DNA from: Triplophysa rosa
Lineage: Eukaryota > Chordata > Actinopteri > Cypriniformes > Nemacheilidae
NCBI RefSeq assembly: GCF_024868665.1
Contig: NC_079913.1
Location: forward strand, 1,484,837-1,548,836
DNA length: 64,000 nt
Reading direction: 5' to 3'
Shown here: one piece after another, positions 23,701 through 35,613 of the stretch
Position numbering within the stretch: the stretch's first letter is position 1
How the letters are laid out: every line of letters begins with the position of its first letter
The notes under the pieces: generated by a model
Told to the model about the DNA's origin: nothing
Databases searched by the model: none
The model's input: only the letters and a program-made list of their open reading frames with translations
Program-made: the position numbers and the translations under genes

Positions 23701-24109
23701 GGTCTCTCTGGCAGAAGACACTAACACCTTTCACCACTGAACCGATAATGGTTCGTTCTCTTCAATGAGGTCTACACTCATCCAGGTCGACACCTCTTAC
23801 AGTATCCTTGGTTCGTTAACTGTGTACTTCATAAAAATCATCAGCTGTCAATACCGAGATTGGAAACTGAGAATTATCGACGTGTAGAGAGAGAAAATCA
23901 CGCCCGCAACAATTCGTTATTTGCGACTCTGCAAGGTGTGAAAAACACCGCCTTCTATTTAGAGCTTTTGTATACGTGATGTATAGAGTCGAAATAACGG
24001 AGTAAATGGTGCGTGCTTTTAATGTCTAACGTGTGCATGGAAAAAACAAATAAAACCTGCAAATGAACAGGTAGATGTTGGTTTGTGTGTGTGCGAAAAA
24101 GTGTGTGAA
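23701..24109. other. Non-coding stretch, no feature recognised
   Basis: Balanced composition with no repeat seen. GT-rich short patch near 24080. Confidence 0.5.
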
Positions 24110-24430
24110 ATATGCAACTAGGGCCCAAGCACATCTCTTTTTATTTTCCTCCAGATGATAAATTGCCCCGGCGATGGACCCTTCCGCTGCCCTATGAATT
24201 CGTACAGGAACAAAGCAATGATGAATGGAATAATGCCACATCGCAAGCAAACACATCTCAACCTGATAAAAAAGCTTCACCAATGACAATTGGGGGACAC
24301 CAGTGACCCGGCGAGCGGTCTTTGGGGTATGCCCCCCAGAGGAAGCCGGTGATAGAAGGAATCGCCATTAGGGGGAAGATTAAGTGCCCTTTCCTTTTTC
24401 CCCTCACTTAATTATACATGCAAGACTCGC
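24110..24430. promoter_or_regulatory. Candidate conserved non-coding element with Sox-type site
   Basis: Contains AACAAAG (24209-24215), a SoxB-type core, next to CAATGATGAATGG and AATAATGCC; then GACAATTGGGGG and, near 24408, ACTTAATTATACATGC. A plus-strand frame at 24112-24306 is open but has no domain. Density of AT cores in repeat-free DNA suggests an enhancer; conservation needs testing. Confidence 0.33.
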
Positions 24431-26095
24431 CAAACCGTGCCGCTAGAAAAAACCCTGCTGCTTTGTTTCAGCAACTCGTGCCACTTTGATTGCTTATTGG
24501 CCGTCTCTCCTGACAACCTGCAGGCCACGGAAGCAAATCCCATTGGCCGCGGCGCACCTGTCAGGAGAGGAGGAATGTTTCGACGGAGGGGAACTTTGGG
24601 AAGGGTGGAGAGTGAAAAAAAAAAATGTTTCTGTCAAAAGCTCCATGCCTCGGGAGAAGACAAAGTCTTCTGCGGCACATCCCAAACTCGGCAGACAAAC
24701 AAGGGAGTGGACCTCTTCTGCTTTTTATTGAAAAATCAGCTCTGTCAATCTCGCGCTCAAGGGCACGTTCGAATCAACACTGTCTTTCCCCGTTCCTTGT
24801 TCATTCCTCATGGTTAGTGGGGCGTACTAAAACAAAAAAAAAGACAGTTTGCGTCAAATGTGTGCCGTGAGATGACGACTTCTATGGCTTTTGGGAAACT
24901 TCCCGATCTCTGCTGCAACATCCCCCATCCACCTCACCGATCGACATCTCTGACTAACAACACACGAGCGCTCTGAAGATTGCGGATGTGAATAACCAAC
25001 GACATTTGCATCAGGGTTGTGAGGAGGACAGTTTGAATAATTAAACATCGTGGCACGTTGATTTGGCCTACTCATCTTGTTTTATGGGAATCACTGGCAA
25101 CACCTCACACGTATCGTCAGGAGGGCTTCGGTTTGGCCATTTACAAAATAAAAAACAAAGAGACGTCTGCAGAACATACCACTAAACCAAGAGACAAAAT
25201 CAACGTTTTGTTACTGATCTGAGACACTTGTTTTGCACAGACATGCGTATAAGAATAATACACAAAAGAGGAGTAAAAACTAAATGATACATTTGTCATA
25301 TGGATTTCTGTTACAAAAGAAACATGATGTAGAATAGAAGCCAGCAATATCGACGCCGTCTGTGAAATCCTTCCCGAAAGATGAGGAATATCTGGAGTAC
25401 ATCTGTGTTATATAAATATATCTTCAGCCTGCTTCCCTAAAATCCTATTCTACTGCAGAAAAAAGACAGTTTTTGGTTCTGCTTAAATCTTTGAACACGA
25501 ACAATTGAAAATGCCCTCTAAAGTTGAAAAATCACATCAGGACTTGTTGCATTTGTTACACTTCAATAAATGAACCAAAAGAGTCATGTTGCTTTAAGTC
25601 CGTAATGTTCTCATGCTCTCGTATGTGCGGATAAGCGTGTGACAATGAGAGAACATCAACTTTCCAACCGCTCTTTCTCACACCGTAAAAACAAGCGCAA
25701 CACTAAGTCAAGCGCAGTATGTCACTTCCTACTTCCTCCACATAAAACTCCATGTAAATCTGCTTAAACATTTATGACTGCGGCGCATTTATAATTAAAT
25801 ATCATCCGTGTGTGATGAGCTGAAAGTGACATTAATGGCAGATGAGAAGGACATGTTCCAGCTGAGCTATGAGTTGTCATGAACTACAAGTTTGTGACAA
25901 ACCTGACGTACCCTGTTATCCCAGCAAAATCTGAGGACGTGCCAAAGACCATCTCGTGCTTCAAAAAGAGCAAGAATATCAGACCTAAAAACATAAAGAT
26001 CAAATAAGAACATTTTAAAAACATCATTTAAATGTACATTTATGCATTCGATGGAAGCTTTTATCTGAACCACGGCTTAAATCGTATTTATTTTA
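24431..26095. other. TE-poor non-coding stretch
   Basis: No transposon or gene recognised. Frames up to 126 codons (24437-24817, plus) overlap others in all frames and lack domains. AT-rich from about 25140 to 25600. Confidence 0.5.
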
Positions 26096-26484
26096 CAGAG
26101 TTATCAAACGATTAATTGCGATTAATAGTATCCAGAATAAAAGTTTGCGTTCACATAATATAAGTCTGCATAATATTTTTGTATCTATAAACACATACAC
26201 ATGCATGCATATATTTAAGAAAAGTATAAACTGTAAAAAAATGTATAAACATTTATTTATCATTCAAATTATTGGTAAATATAAATAAATACATGTACAT
26301 ATTTCCTAAAAAAAACAATTCAAGAAGAGTATTGTTAACTTTTTTTGTATGTAAGATGATACTCCGCTCTTTCCTAAATAAAAATATTTATTAAAAAAAG
26401 ACTAAATTAATATGCAGAATAAACAGACATATTGTGTAAACGCAAACTTTTATTCTGGGTGCGATTAATCGTTTGACAGCCCTT
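26096..26484. mobile_element. hAT-like miniature element (family C), longer copy
   Basis: Left end ..TATCAAACGATTAATTGCG and right end CGATTAATCGTTTGACAGCC are inverted repeats. Just inside, CCAGAATAAAAGTTTGCGTT on the left is mirrored by AACGCAAACTTTTATTCTGG on the right, a perfect 20-base pair. The body is AT-rich with no coding capacity. A clean 8-bp duplication is not evident. Confidence 0.8.
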
Positions 26485-26499
26485 ATATTTGATCATCAA

Positions 26500-26580
26500 T
26501 TTGTGTTCCCTGGGGGTCGAACCCATAACCTCTGAACAGCTCACACAAGGTTCTACAAACTGAACTAAGCTGCAGGAACA
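26500..26580 (-). mobile_element. tRNA-derived SINE head
   Basis: On the minus strand an A-box-like AGCTTAGTTCAGTTTGTAG is followed by the B box GGTTCGACCCC (plus positions 26513-26523) and then CAGGGAACACA. The spacing is tRNA-like, as in fish SINEs with a tRNA-derived promoter. It abuts the family C element, and the SINE body beyond the head is missing, so the insertion is truncated or was cut by the neighbouring element. Confidence 0.65.
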
Positions 26581-27069
26581 AATCAATTAAAACAATCTAA
26601 ACTCCATTCAACTCTAAAGGTGCTTTTAAGTGTCTGCATATTTTATTCCTGAATCAGCAAACTGTCTTTTACTGCCGATCTGCTTCATCACACGCAGCCG
26701 ACCAAAAAAAACAAAGATTCATCGCCTGACGTGTCTGATTGCAGTCAACTATAAATGATGCAGTCATTGCAAGCCCACCAAAGAAGACATCTCTCCTCAT
26801 CCGCAGTCAAGTGTAATTACCGCAGAGGCATCCGTGTGATCTTCATCTGACAGGAACACTGACTGATGACCTTCCCAGAGAAAGACTCCCTGGCCGGGTC
26901 ACCGGACCCCCGCCCTGATCCTCCACCTTCAGCGCACATCTCAATCGTGTCCTCCTGACACCCGGCTCTTCATTGACAAATCAGAACGTTAGCTCCGAAG
27001 CCCCGTCCCACCCATCACTCACAATCAAGCGGCTATCACTTCTTCCCCGGTCGGGGCGAGAGAAATGAG
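26581..27069. other. Non-coding stretch, no feature recognised
   Basis: Changes from AT-rich to GC-rich after about 26880. Nothing recognised. Confidence 0.5.
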
Positions 27070-27350
27070 CGCTCCTCAGGGCTGCTAATTTGACACAGCC
27101 CGTTTGCCTCGCCATAATTGCTCTGTCACTGTCAGCGCTCGGACGGCCCCGCTCTACGATTCGGACGACACCCGTTTACCAGCTCCATTACGCCCCTGGC
27201 GCCGCAGGAGCCCGACGGCACGCCTCATCAGGCCCAAGATGCAGCCCATTAATGAATGTTGTTAGCATTTCTTTGAAAGTTAGCCCGCCGCTAATAAACA
27301 GCCAGCGTTCCATGAAGGAGCGTCTCCGCCTTACTGACATGATATTTATT
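27070..27350. promoter_or_regulatory. Candidate conserved non-coding element, GC-rich with AT cores
   Basis: GC-rich DNA with islands GCCATAATTGC, CCCATTAATGAATG, CCGCTAATAAACAG and GATATTTATTG. A 136-codon plus frame (27090-27500) spans it and is Arg-rich, but lacks a domain or good start context and is likely chance. Confidence 0.28.
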
Positions 27351-27726
27351 GTGCCGGACAGAAAGAAACAGAGAATGACAGAGAGATATTACGGAGAAGA
27401 TATTAAGGGAGTTTATGGCCTATACGAGTCTCATGAAATGAGCTTTCAAAACCAAGCGAGCTGCCACCATAGCCAGCACAGATACGAAGGCTGTTCCTGA
27501 AATACCTCATTTTGGCCAAACACACATCCTTAAAAAATCCAATCCCACCATGCATTGCAATGAATGCAGTAAAAATAATCCAATATCCATCAAAACAACA
27601 TTAATTATAAATACACTTACAGTATAATTCATTCTATACTTAAAAAACGGCAAAGTACTTTACCTGTTAACATTACTATTACACTAAATGTAGTAACTTA
27701 TAATACAGTATATGATATTGGATGCA
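27351..27726. other. Non-coding stretch, no feature recognised
   Basis: AT-rich after 27520, nothing recognised. It ends at the TTAA flank of the next element. Confidence 0.5.
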
Positions 27727-27730
27727 TTAA

Positions 27731-28113
27731 AGGTCCAGTGTGTGAAATTTAGCAGCATCTAGTGGTGGGGTTGCAAATTGCAACCAACGGCTCACTCCAC
27801 TCCTCCCTTGCGAAGCACTACGGTGGATGACACAGGATTAACATTTTCACTTCTTTACTGAAGGAGATCGCGAATTTATGAAACGCGCTCTGTAGTGCAG
27901 TTTGTCCGTTTAGGGCTACTGTAGAAACAACATGGCGAACTCCATGCAAGGGGACCCGTGGTGTATGTAGATAGAAATAGCTCATTCTAAGGTAATAAAA
28001 ACATAACGCTTCATTATGTAAGGTCTTTATACACCTCTCAAGACATAGTTATGTACAGTATATTATATTACATTTCTTTCAATAGATCCTCCAAAAAATT
28101 ACACACTGGACCT
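27731..28113 (-). mobile_element. Family B element, complete reference copy
   Basis: Left end AGGTCCAGTGTGTGAAATTT and right end ATTACACACTGGACCT are terminal inverted repeats, with TTAA on both sides (27727-27730 and 28114-28117). The body carries the shared CCGTTTAGGGCTACTGTAG, GAAACAACATGGCGAACTCC and TAAGGTCTTTATACACCTC. The minus label only marks that it runs opposite to the copies at 20590 and 57118. At 383 bp it has no transposase; the TTAA duplication suggests piggyBac- or Kolobok-type mobilisation. Confidence 0.85.
27752..27765 (-). promoter_or_regulatory. Weak CTCF-like motif inside the family B element
   Basis: On the minus strand CCACTAGATGCTGC matches CCASYAGRKGGCRS at 12 of 14 positions. 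The mismatches fall in the GGC core half, so binding is doubtful. Confidence 0.2.
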
Positions 28114-28117
28114 TTAA

Positions 28118-30329
28118 TGCTTTAAGATAATAAAAATATTTATTTTTTAAAACAAATGTGCATGTCTCATATCTGCATGCTATGTATGTTTATGCATAAC
28201 ATATTTGTAGGTCCTCATGCACCTTTACTATTGGATCAAATCTGGATCAAGTCCCCTAAGAGCTCCGGTTGAGAAAGTGTCATTTGGATGGATTACTGCC
28301 TACGGTAAGTAGAGCGTTTCAAATCATTCACTTATAAAGCTTTAGTTGTCGTAGTAAGCAGTGCACCAGGTTTGGTGTTGCCCACAGAAAAGCGAGGTCA
28401 TCTTTCAGCCGAACGACACATGTACAGTAGTCCTGTGTGTGCACGCGTGAGGAGGACTCCTGCCGTGACCTAATGGTGGTGATGTCCTCTAAAGAGCTCA
28501 TTTCCTGCCCTACCCCCGGGGCGGCGTGCGCCAACACGACAGGAGCACGTCCCCCCTGGGGGTTCAACATCCATCACAGCTAAACCCCCTTCCGATACCC
28601 ATAACTTCCTGTTTTAAGATAATTATACACTGATCAGAGATGGTCGAGGTTTCACAACGCAGAAGAGCAGGCATGCGAACACACATACACACCTACATTG
28701 CGATCAGGAGCATCATTTTCTGCGGTTGTGTTCATCATTAACTCCAGCTAAATAAAATCACTTTTTGTAAATCATGTATTTAACTTAAATTATTTTGGGG
28801 ATCACTGCTTTGGAAATGTGACATACAAAATATGTGGAGATAGGGTTTGGTGGTATGACATATATACGTGTGTGGGTGGGTGTGTGCGTGTGTATAGGGC
28901 ATTATCAGCAGCACCTCACCAAAAGGTATCTTTCACTCAGGATAATGTGATGAAATTGGGACACACAACTCATGAGATGTCTCTCTGATAATGGCAAGGA
29001 AAGAGGATGCCTACCCGATGAACCAGTGAAACCTCAGACCTCCTTTCCTCTCTTCACATTCTTGTCTGCTTCCCCCTGCATAAGGCGTGCAGGGAAATGT
29101 CCTATTGGGCAATTCGACTGTGCTGAAATAGTGGGATTATAACACCTAGTCCTATTAAGCGAATCAATTGAAGATAAACAATGTCATTTTCAATCTATTT
29201 TCATGTCAGTTGACATAAGCAAATCAAAATATAAGATCATTAATATGACGTGTGAAGTCTTGCATCGGTTTCACAGTACGTAATGCTTGTTGGTAAAAAT
29301 AAAAACAGTGCAACTAATTTTACAACTGAGTGGAATTCTGATTGGACGAGCCACAATTGCAGCCTACAGTATATAAGCTCAACATTATCTTCCAACTTCA
29401 ATATGCAATCCAGCTTAAATTTATTTTTCTTATTTGTATATCGATCGAAGCAGGCAGAGGAATACAATTAACCACAGCGGTATCCATTTTCAACCATTGA
29501 CCAGTCAACCTTACATTCATTGTGAAGACACTTCGCAATTAAACCGATACCTCTCAATACCTCGCAGTGTGTTCCTGACACGAAAACAATGCCAAGCGTC
29601 TTGTGTTTCATCCCGGCGTCTTCATCTCCTCGTGTTTGGTTGCACGCACAATAAACTCATTAATTCTGTTAATTGTGTGACTATCTTTTCCTCGGATGAA
29701 ACAAACAAAAGCCTCGCGCAACATTACTGCTTTCGCTTTCATTAAATAAACAAGTCAATAATACTCCGCCGGTTGATTACAGAAGCCCAGCGGAGTGCGT
29801 TTTTCTTTACAGAAGCAGAGGAAATTGTTTCCGTGTGTTTTTGACAGCAGGAGATGGCTCGGGTCATTACTGAGAAGCTTCTGCTTGTAACAATTAAAGT
29901 CCTGCGCAACGTCAAGAACGGACGAACACGAGGGCGAGCGACTTTGTGCAGAACGTTAATTTATATTTTCTGTCTTATTCAATCTGTGTTACTTACCCTT
30001 GCGGATTCTATAGCTTAATGGGTACAGCGTGGTGCCTGTTTTTCATCCCAGCTTTATACAGAAACACACATTAGCAAACAACAAACTGACTTATGAAAAT
30101 GTGTAATCGTAAGACAACAACCATAACATTCAAGTCAAAAATCAAACTCATCACAACTGCAGTCCTTTCTTGCAACACGCCTCGACATAATTTGGTCTTT
30201 TTACCCACAATTCCATAATCCACTTCCCCTTTCCAGTCAACATTCAGCTGCTACAGCGCATCTCCACCATCTAAAACATTATCTGTATTGCTCTGCGTGT
30301 GGTTGAGAGCGCCCGGGGCCGAGAAGAGA
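28118..30329. other. TE-poor non-coding stretch; exon-like segment at 28211-28304
   Basis: The segment 28211-28304 lies between TTTGTAG and TACG|GTAAGT and stays open for 31 codons in the frame starting with its first base. The acceptor side has a poor pyrimidine tract and the protein is unfamiliar, so chance is likely. The rest shows short GT patches near 28860-28900 and an AT-rich part at 29160-29470. A degenerate tRNA-like GATTCTATAGCTTAATGG lies near 30005. Confidence 0.3.
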
Positions 30330-30560
30330 GGGGGCCGATATGAGTCCATTATTCCATTTGCTCTGGAAAACAGATTTGACCTCTCAGTGGTGGAGTGGTA
30401 CGTCACGGGTTGATGTGCGGCTGACAGTGCAAAGGGCCGCGTGTCTGGATAGGCTAATTAGACAAGCGGTGGCATGCGGGCGCTAGCGGCCCAGGCTAAA
30501 TCCCATTATTTGGCTCCCTTCCCGGAGAGAGTGAATTGTATGTCAAGTAGGATGCATGTG
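30330..30560. promoter_or_regulatory. Candidate conserved non-coding element (motif-based)
   Basis: Contains GGATAGGCTAATTAGACAAG (homeodomain core), CCCATTATTTGGC, and GTACGTCACGGG (CRE-like CGTCA). GC-rich and repeat-free. Inference only. Confidence 0.28.
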
Positions 30561-30894
30561 GTAACTGCTATGAAATTACAGCAGCCGGAAGGCTGGAGGG
30601 CGAGTAATGCACATCCATTGTGTCATCAAGTGCATCCAAATAAGCAGATCTAAAAGCGAGCGCTAGCATCAGGGGCCTTCCACCTGGTGCGGCCGCGATG
30701 TTTGTGAAGAGTCTCCACTGACACTCAGAGACTGTATTTGCATGGGTGGCACTAGGGGTGGGGCTTTCCATGTATAAATCCAGTGTATTAATCCATTTTT
30801 TTGAGGGGGGCACTGATAAAATCAAGACAGGCTTTTCTAACTGAATATATAGCATTTGTTCCATTTTCCAGTAGAAGTATATTAGCATCATTAA

Positions 30895-31213
30895 AAACAA
30901 ACATTCACCCCCCCAAAAAAACTCATTTACTCACCCTCGAGTTGTTCCAAATATGTACACATTTCCTTGTTCTGATGAACACAGAGAAAGATATTTCTCC
31001 AGACACACATAATTAGAAACAAATGTATAGTACAATGCAATGTAAATCGCTTTGGATAAAAGTGTCTGCCAAGTGCATAAATGTAAATATTTGAAAGAAT
31101 GCTTCTAACCAAACAGTTCTTGGCCACCGTAATATTTCAATGGCAGTCAATGGTGCCCCAGAACGGTTTGCTTTCCTACATTCTTCAAAATATATTTTGT
31201 GTTCAACAGAAAT
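30895..31213. mobile_element. Family A element interrupted by a nested L2-tail insertion
   Basis: TTAA (30891-30894) precedes ..CATTCACCC..CATTTACTCACCCTCGA and then GAGTTGTTCCAAAT, matching family A at 15611. The sequence is interrupted at 30997-31086 and resumes with GAAAGAATGCTTCTAACCAA; joined across the insert it follows the 15611 copy closely. The right end is lost near 31213, so this copy is 3'-truncated. Confidence 0.8.
30997..31086 (+). mobile_element. L2/UnaL2-type tail inserted into the family A element
   Basis: A 90-bp insertion flanked by ATATTT on both sides (30991-30996 and 31087-31092). It includes AAATCGCTTTGGATAAAAGT followed by GTCTGCC and TAAATG units; 31048-31064 forms the stem CGCTTT / loop GGATA / AAAGTG. 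It is therefore a strongly 5'-truncated LINE or short SINE, younger than its host element. Confidence 0.8.
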
Positions 31214-31261
31214 GTATTAAGAATATTTTTCACAACTGTATGCACTCCAAGCCAAATGTCA

Positions 31262-31672
31262 AATTCCCTCAGTATTCCGTGACTTTCACTGACTAAAAAG
31301 TTGAATTTCCATGACCTATAATGAATGAAACCCGGTCAGTTGAAGTGGTCGTTTGTTAGCCCAAACTCTTGAAATGTACATTGTACTGGCATTTTGCCTT
31401 AGTTAAGAGCTACAGGTGACTGCATTTGACTTAAGTGATTGCCAAGTGACAAACAGGAAGGGAATAAAATGGCGCTGAGGATAACCATAACAACACGCAA
31501 AAATTAAATACAGTATAAATGGAAACTACAATTTTAAGTGACAAACAAAATTCACTGATATTCCATGACTTCGACAAAAAATATATAAAATTCCATGACT
31601 TTCAATGTCTGGAATAGACCTTTTAAAATTCCATAATATTCCAGAAATTCCATGACCCGTGGGAACCCTCAA
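31262..31672. mobile_element. Repeat with ATTCCATGAC motifs, possible hAT relic
   Basis: ATTCCATGACTT, TTCCATGACC and similar strings recur at 31278, 31308, 31560, 31592 and 31648. The right end GTGGGAACCCT, reverse-complemented, begins AGGGTTCCCAC, resembling an hAT-type terminus. I recall this motif as a common fish repeat. No matching left end is seen, so boundaries are uncertain. Confidence 0.35.
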
Positions 31673-31884
31673 ATTGGTGTCTTAAGCCAGAACGGTGCAG
31701 GTTCTGTCTATCATTTGAAAACGAGTACATTTTTTCTATTTATCTGTAAAAATATTACAGATATAGTAGAAAGGGAGAGAGAGAATAAACAGAAAGCCCT
31801 TAAAACTGCCAGATACAGACGCAAACCAGAGTTTCCGCAAATCTATTATGAATGAAATGAATCTTGGTGAAGAGGCAGGGAAAT

Positions 31885-31887
<3 letters not shown>

Positions 31888-31940
<53 letters not shown>
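31888..31940. repeat. (GA)n microsatellite
   Basis: About 26 GA units, plus strand. Confidence 0.97.
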
Positions 31941-31943
<3 letters not shown>

Positions 31944-33779
31944 TCATGAAGAAATATTCATTAAACCAACCTGGGTCAACATGCCTCTCCGTTTCGCCAC
32001 AAACTCGCCATGTATCATCCCTTCCGTCAGTCCATCAGGTGACCTGAAATAAAACAGACACGCACATAAATAAAGTCACCAAGACGGCAACGGTAAAGAT
32101 GATCTGTAACAGAGCAAAGAAAGAAAGTTTGTTGCTCCCCCCCACCCAAAAAGTGAGTTTCCAGGGACGGCGGAAGCTACATCGCTTCTAATCACACACG
32201 TGTGTTATTTAGACTTCAAACACGCGGCGCTGATGAAAAGCATCTCTCCTGCGCTAATATCTGGAGCAGGCTTGGGTTAAACTGCCTAAGCAGCTTATTT
32301 CCATCATAAATAATGCATATTCAGATATGTGCTCGACTTTGCTAAAATAAAAATCGGCCCTGTGATTGACATCAAGGTTTGTTTAAGCCTCAGATTCACC
32401 TTCGGAAATAGATCTGTCTGGTTACATACAGATGGGCGCGACTTGACAGCCCGGCGCAGCGGTTGTAACACGGGAACAGCATTCTGATGCTATATTTGGG
32501 ACTGAAAACATGTCGTCTTAGCACGTTCATTCCTGCTGGCAGATAAAGAGACGAAAACACTGGTCGCTGCCACAAACTCTCTGAAAAGCGACGAAGACAT
32601 CCCGATTCAATCAGCGTCTGTTAACTCTCAACACCAGCTTTACTGCACACGGACACACATGTACACATCATTTCCAAACACAACAGGGAATTGAATATTA
32701 GGTTGTTAATGCAGGTAGGGCGTGTTTGATTTACCGCACACTTTACCTGTACGCATTACACACAATTACGAACTGTAAACTAGTTAATGAATACAAAGTA
32801 GGCGAAATCTATCAAGGTATTGAAACACGCGAGCGGAGATGAACACCTCGATACATCATTTTCCATCACCTAGTTTGCAGTAAAACCATATTAATCCCAC
32901 TCTGTGTGATGATGCTAGTAAGAAGCTCATATATCCGCGCCGCCCCCTCCTGAAATGAGCACGTTGAACGTCTTGGAGATGCTGCTAATAGCAACAGCAC
33001 CTCGGGATGCGGACACTTCGGACGGCTTAACGCTCGGCAACGCCGGAGACGCATGTCAGGCCGACTATATAAACTTGAGCTCACGCTGGTCAAAGCATGT
33101 CCACAAACAAATATTCAGAAGATATGAATACGTAAAATGGTGCTTATTGAAGAAACGTAAACTCCGCGCACATGCTAATGGTCTGATAGATCATGGCTAA
33201 TTTCTTTAGTCTTAAACGCGGCTCACATTTGCGTTGACTCTGTGCAGTAACAGGCATTCACAGTTTCAAAAATAGCCCATCTTGTGTGAATAATATAAAC
33301 ACTTTAATTAACCCAGCCCCACCACGATACCCCGAGACGAAAAGGACATGCTTTCATGTTACTAGAAAGACAAAGAAGAATGAAAACGCCATCACATAAT
33401 TATTGTTATTGGTGCACGTTGGATGGAATGCTTAAAAGTTGTTTAACTGATCTAAACTATAAATTTAAAAAAAAAGAAACGGTTTGTAAATTGTGTTTGC
33501 GGTCAACTCTGGTCATCAAAAAAAAAGATCGTCCATCACAACTCGTCTCTGACGCCGAATGGCCTTTTCTTATTTAAGGAACCTCTCTGCTGAAACGTTG
33601 CCGTGCTATTTAGCAACTTTGTTGTCTACAGAGTGCTCTTCAGGTCCCGGGTGATAAGTATTTGATCTTGTTTAGTTCATTATTCATCTTGTGTGAACGC
33701 GCTGTGGCTTGTGTGTAAATGCCATATGAAAGCGTCGTGATCTGAGAATGCGGCTCAACTTTCACCCTCGCTCCCCAAA
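31941..33779. other. TE-poor non-coding stretch
   Basis: No repeat or gene recognised. GC-rich patch near 32930-33070. Frames up to about 81 codons on both strands lack domains. Confidence 0.5.
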
Positions 33780-34200
33780 CAGATCAATTAGTAAAACTAA
33801 ACAGTAAATTATTAATTGCGTTGCTTTGTGCCCCGATTTCATCACCGCGAGAAAAACACTTCATTAATGCGGGAAACCTACAGGTGATTGAGCGGAGACT
33901 AAAACCGATCTGATGGCGGGAGAGCTTCGGAGGGGCGGAATTAACCCAGCCGTCCATCATGACGTGTGCCGTCCTCTTTGTCGCCGCCCGAAACGGGGTC
34001 AATTTCTGTTTCAAAGTCGTCAGTGACATATGCTGCCCAACAGGGGCCTGGCGCGCGCGGAAATACACGCGACAACGGGACACGCCCCGCAATCAAATAA
34101 TATTTTTCACGGAATATTCAAATCGGGCGAATTTTAATGAGCCGCACGCAACCGAGGGGACATTTCAAACGAGTCCCTTATTTGTCAGGAGACAGCCAGG
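33780..34200. promoter_or_regulatory. Candidate conserved non-coding element (motif-based)
   Basis: Contains GATCAATTAGTAAAAC, AAATTATTAATTGCG, CTTCATTAATGCGGG, GGAATTAACCC and ATTTTAATGAGCC: five homeodomain-type cores within 350 bases of repeat-free, otherwise GC-rich DNA. Among the denser motif groups in the window. Conservation is not shown. Confidence 0.33.
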
Positions 34201-35613
34201 TATATAAACTCTCTTTTTTCTTCTTTTTCCGAATAAAATCTGAATTCGCAGGTCCTCTCGGGGCAGCAGATTGCTCCACTGTTCTGAGTTGGGCAATTTG
34301 AATAAATTATTCGAAGGAGGGGGAGGAAGAAAGACTGAAAGGGAGAGCGAGGGGCGAAAAAAGGGCTTGTGGTTCATTTTGCACGAAATTATATTTTTGC
34401 TGGAAAGGTTAATTTTGAAGGGAGTTTGAACGGCTGGGAACGCTGCAGTCGCTGGATGGTGTTGCTGAAGGTGGCTGCAGTTATTAAAAGCGATTGCGTT
34501 TCCTGCCGGATCTCTCCAGAGAGAAGAATCAGTGGAGATGTTAAACCTCGCCTGACACCCCGGTTGGATAATTGTGGGTGTGGAAGCTAATCAGCTGAAC
34601 ATGTCTCCTCGATTTAAATCTTGTCAGTTAGTCGAGATTAGACCCTTCCGTATCGGGTGCCATTAACTTTGTTGCATGTCAATGCGTGGGGAAGATGTTG
34701 ACGAGGTCCGGCTACGGGGGTGAGAGACGAGCTCGCCGGTTAACGCAGATGTATTCAAGACCGGCATTTTTTTCTTAACGCATGTGAAATTATGCAGCGT
34801 TTGAAATTCCGCTTGCTACCACTGACCCAAGTGTGCGCCGGGGGAAAAAAAGGATCGGCTCTGATTTCCCCCTCCCAAATACAATCATTTATATATTCAC
34901 ATCCCAAAGAAAAAAAGATAAGCCGGATGTCTCGAAACAATACAAGTTCACCGGAAAGCGTTTAAATTTCAGTCGTGTCCGGACTTTGAAATGCACACAT
35001 GTATTTCCGTTCAAAGGTATTCAATTACAGCACGCCTCTCGCCCGAGCGGGGTCGTGAAAGCCATACATTGACAGTGTAAATGGCCAATCATCTTTGACA
35101 GCGTGATCTCATTAATAAAGGGAGGGTATAAATTTAGCGCAGTTCGAAAGGACGACCAATTCAAGAATGTGCGGTGAGTTTTATGGCCGCTGTCTGGCTG
35201 GCGGAGGGCCAGGTCTTTGCGTTCCCCCACGGTAAATATTTGTAACAGATTTCTGCAGGAGGACAAAAGCTCCTTTCAGCGAGCGCGCGCTGTAGCCTCG
35301 CGGCGAACGCCGGGTCAGGCCAAATAAACAACGCAGCTGTGCCAAGTTCACCGGCCCTGCTGATTCCTACGCCGGGCGGCTGCATACCAGCACTTCTTCT
35401 CATCACACCGGCCTGAGTGCTGACAGATGTTACTGCCTCGACTCTTTCGTTCTCGCTCTCTCACCACTACATATTCAACATCTGCAACATGCTGATCTTT
35501 TATATATGCTTGTGAGGGAGTTCTTTCTTTTAAGTCACCATGCACCACTTTTATAATTCGGCATGTGACTTTAACTCATTCAAACTTTGGTACTGCTCGT
35601 GCCGTCATCTATC
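34201..35613. other. TE-poor non-coding stretch
   Basis: Purine-rich patch at 34300-34360; GC-rich, CpG-containing patch at 35170-35390, including AGCGCGCGCT. No gene recognised. Confidence 0.5.

Noticed and set aside
26500..26580. A functional tRNA gene
   Set aside because: A- and B-box-like motifs are present but the cloverleaf stems do not pair well and the ends continue as SINE-like sequence.
27090..27500. 136-codon Arg-rich plus frame
   Set aside because: GC-rich composition lowers stop frequency; no recognisable domain. More likely a regulatory element.
29365..29380. GTATATAAGC as a TATA promoter
   Set aside because: Isolated TATA-like string in AT-rich DNA with no supporting downstream exon or splice signal.
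30001..30055. tRNA-like GATTCTATAGCTTAATGGGT
   Set aside because: A-box-like only; no B box and no pairing stems. At best a highly decayed SINE head.
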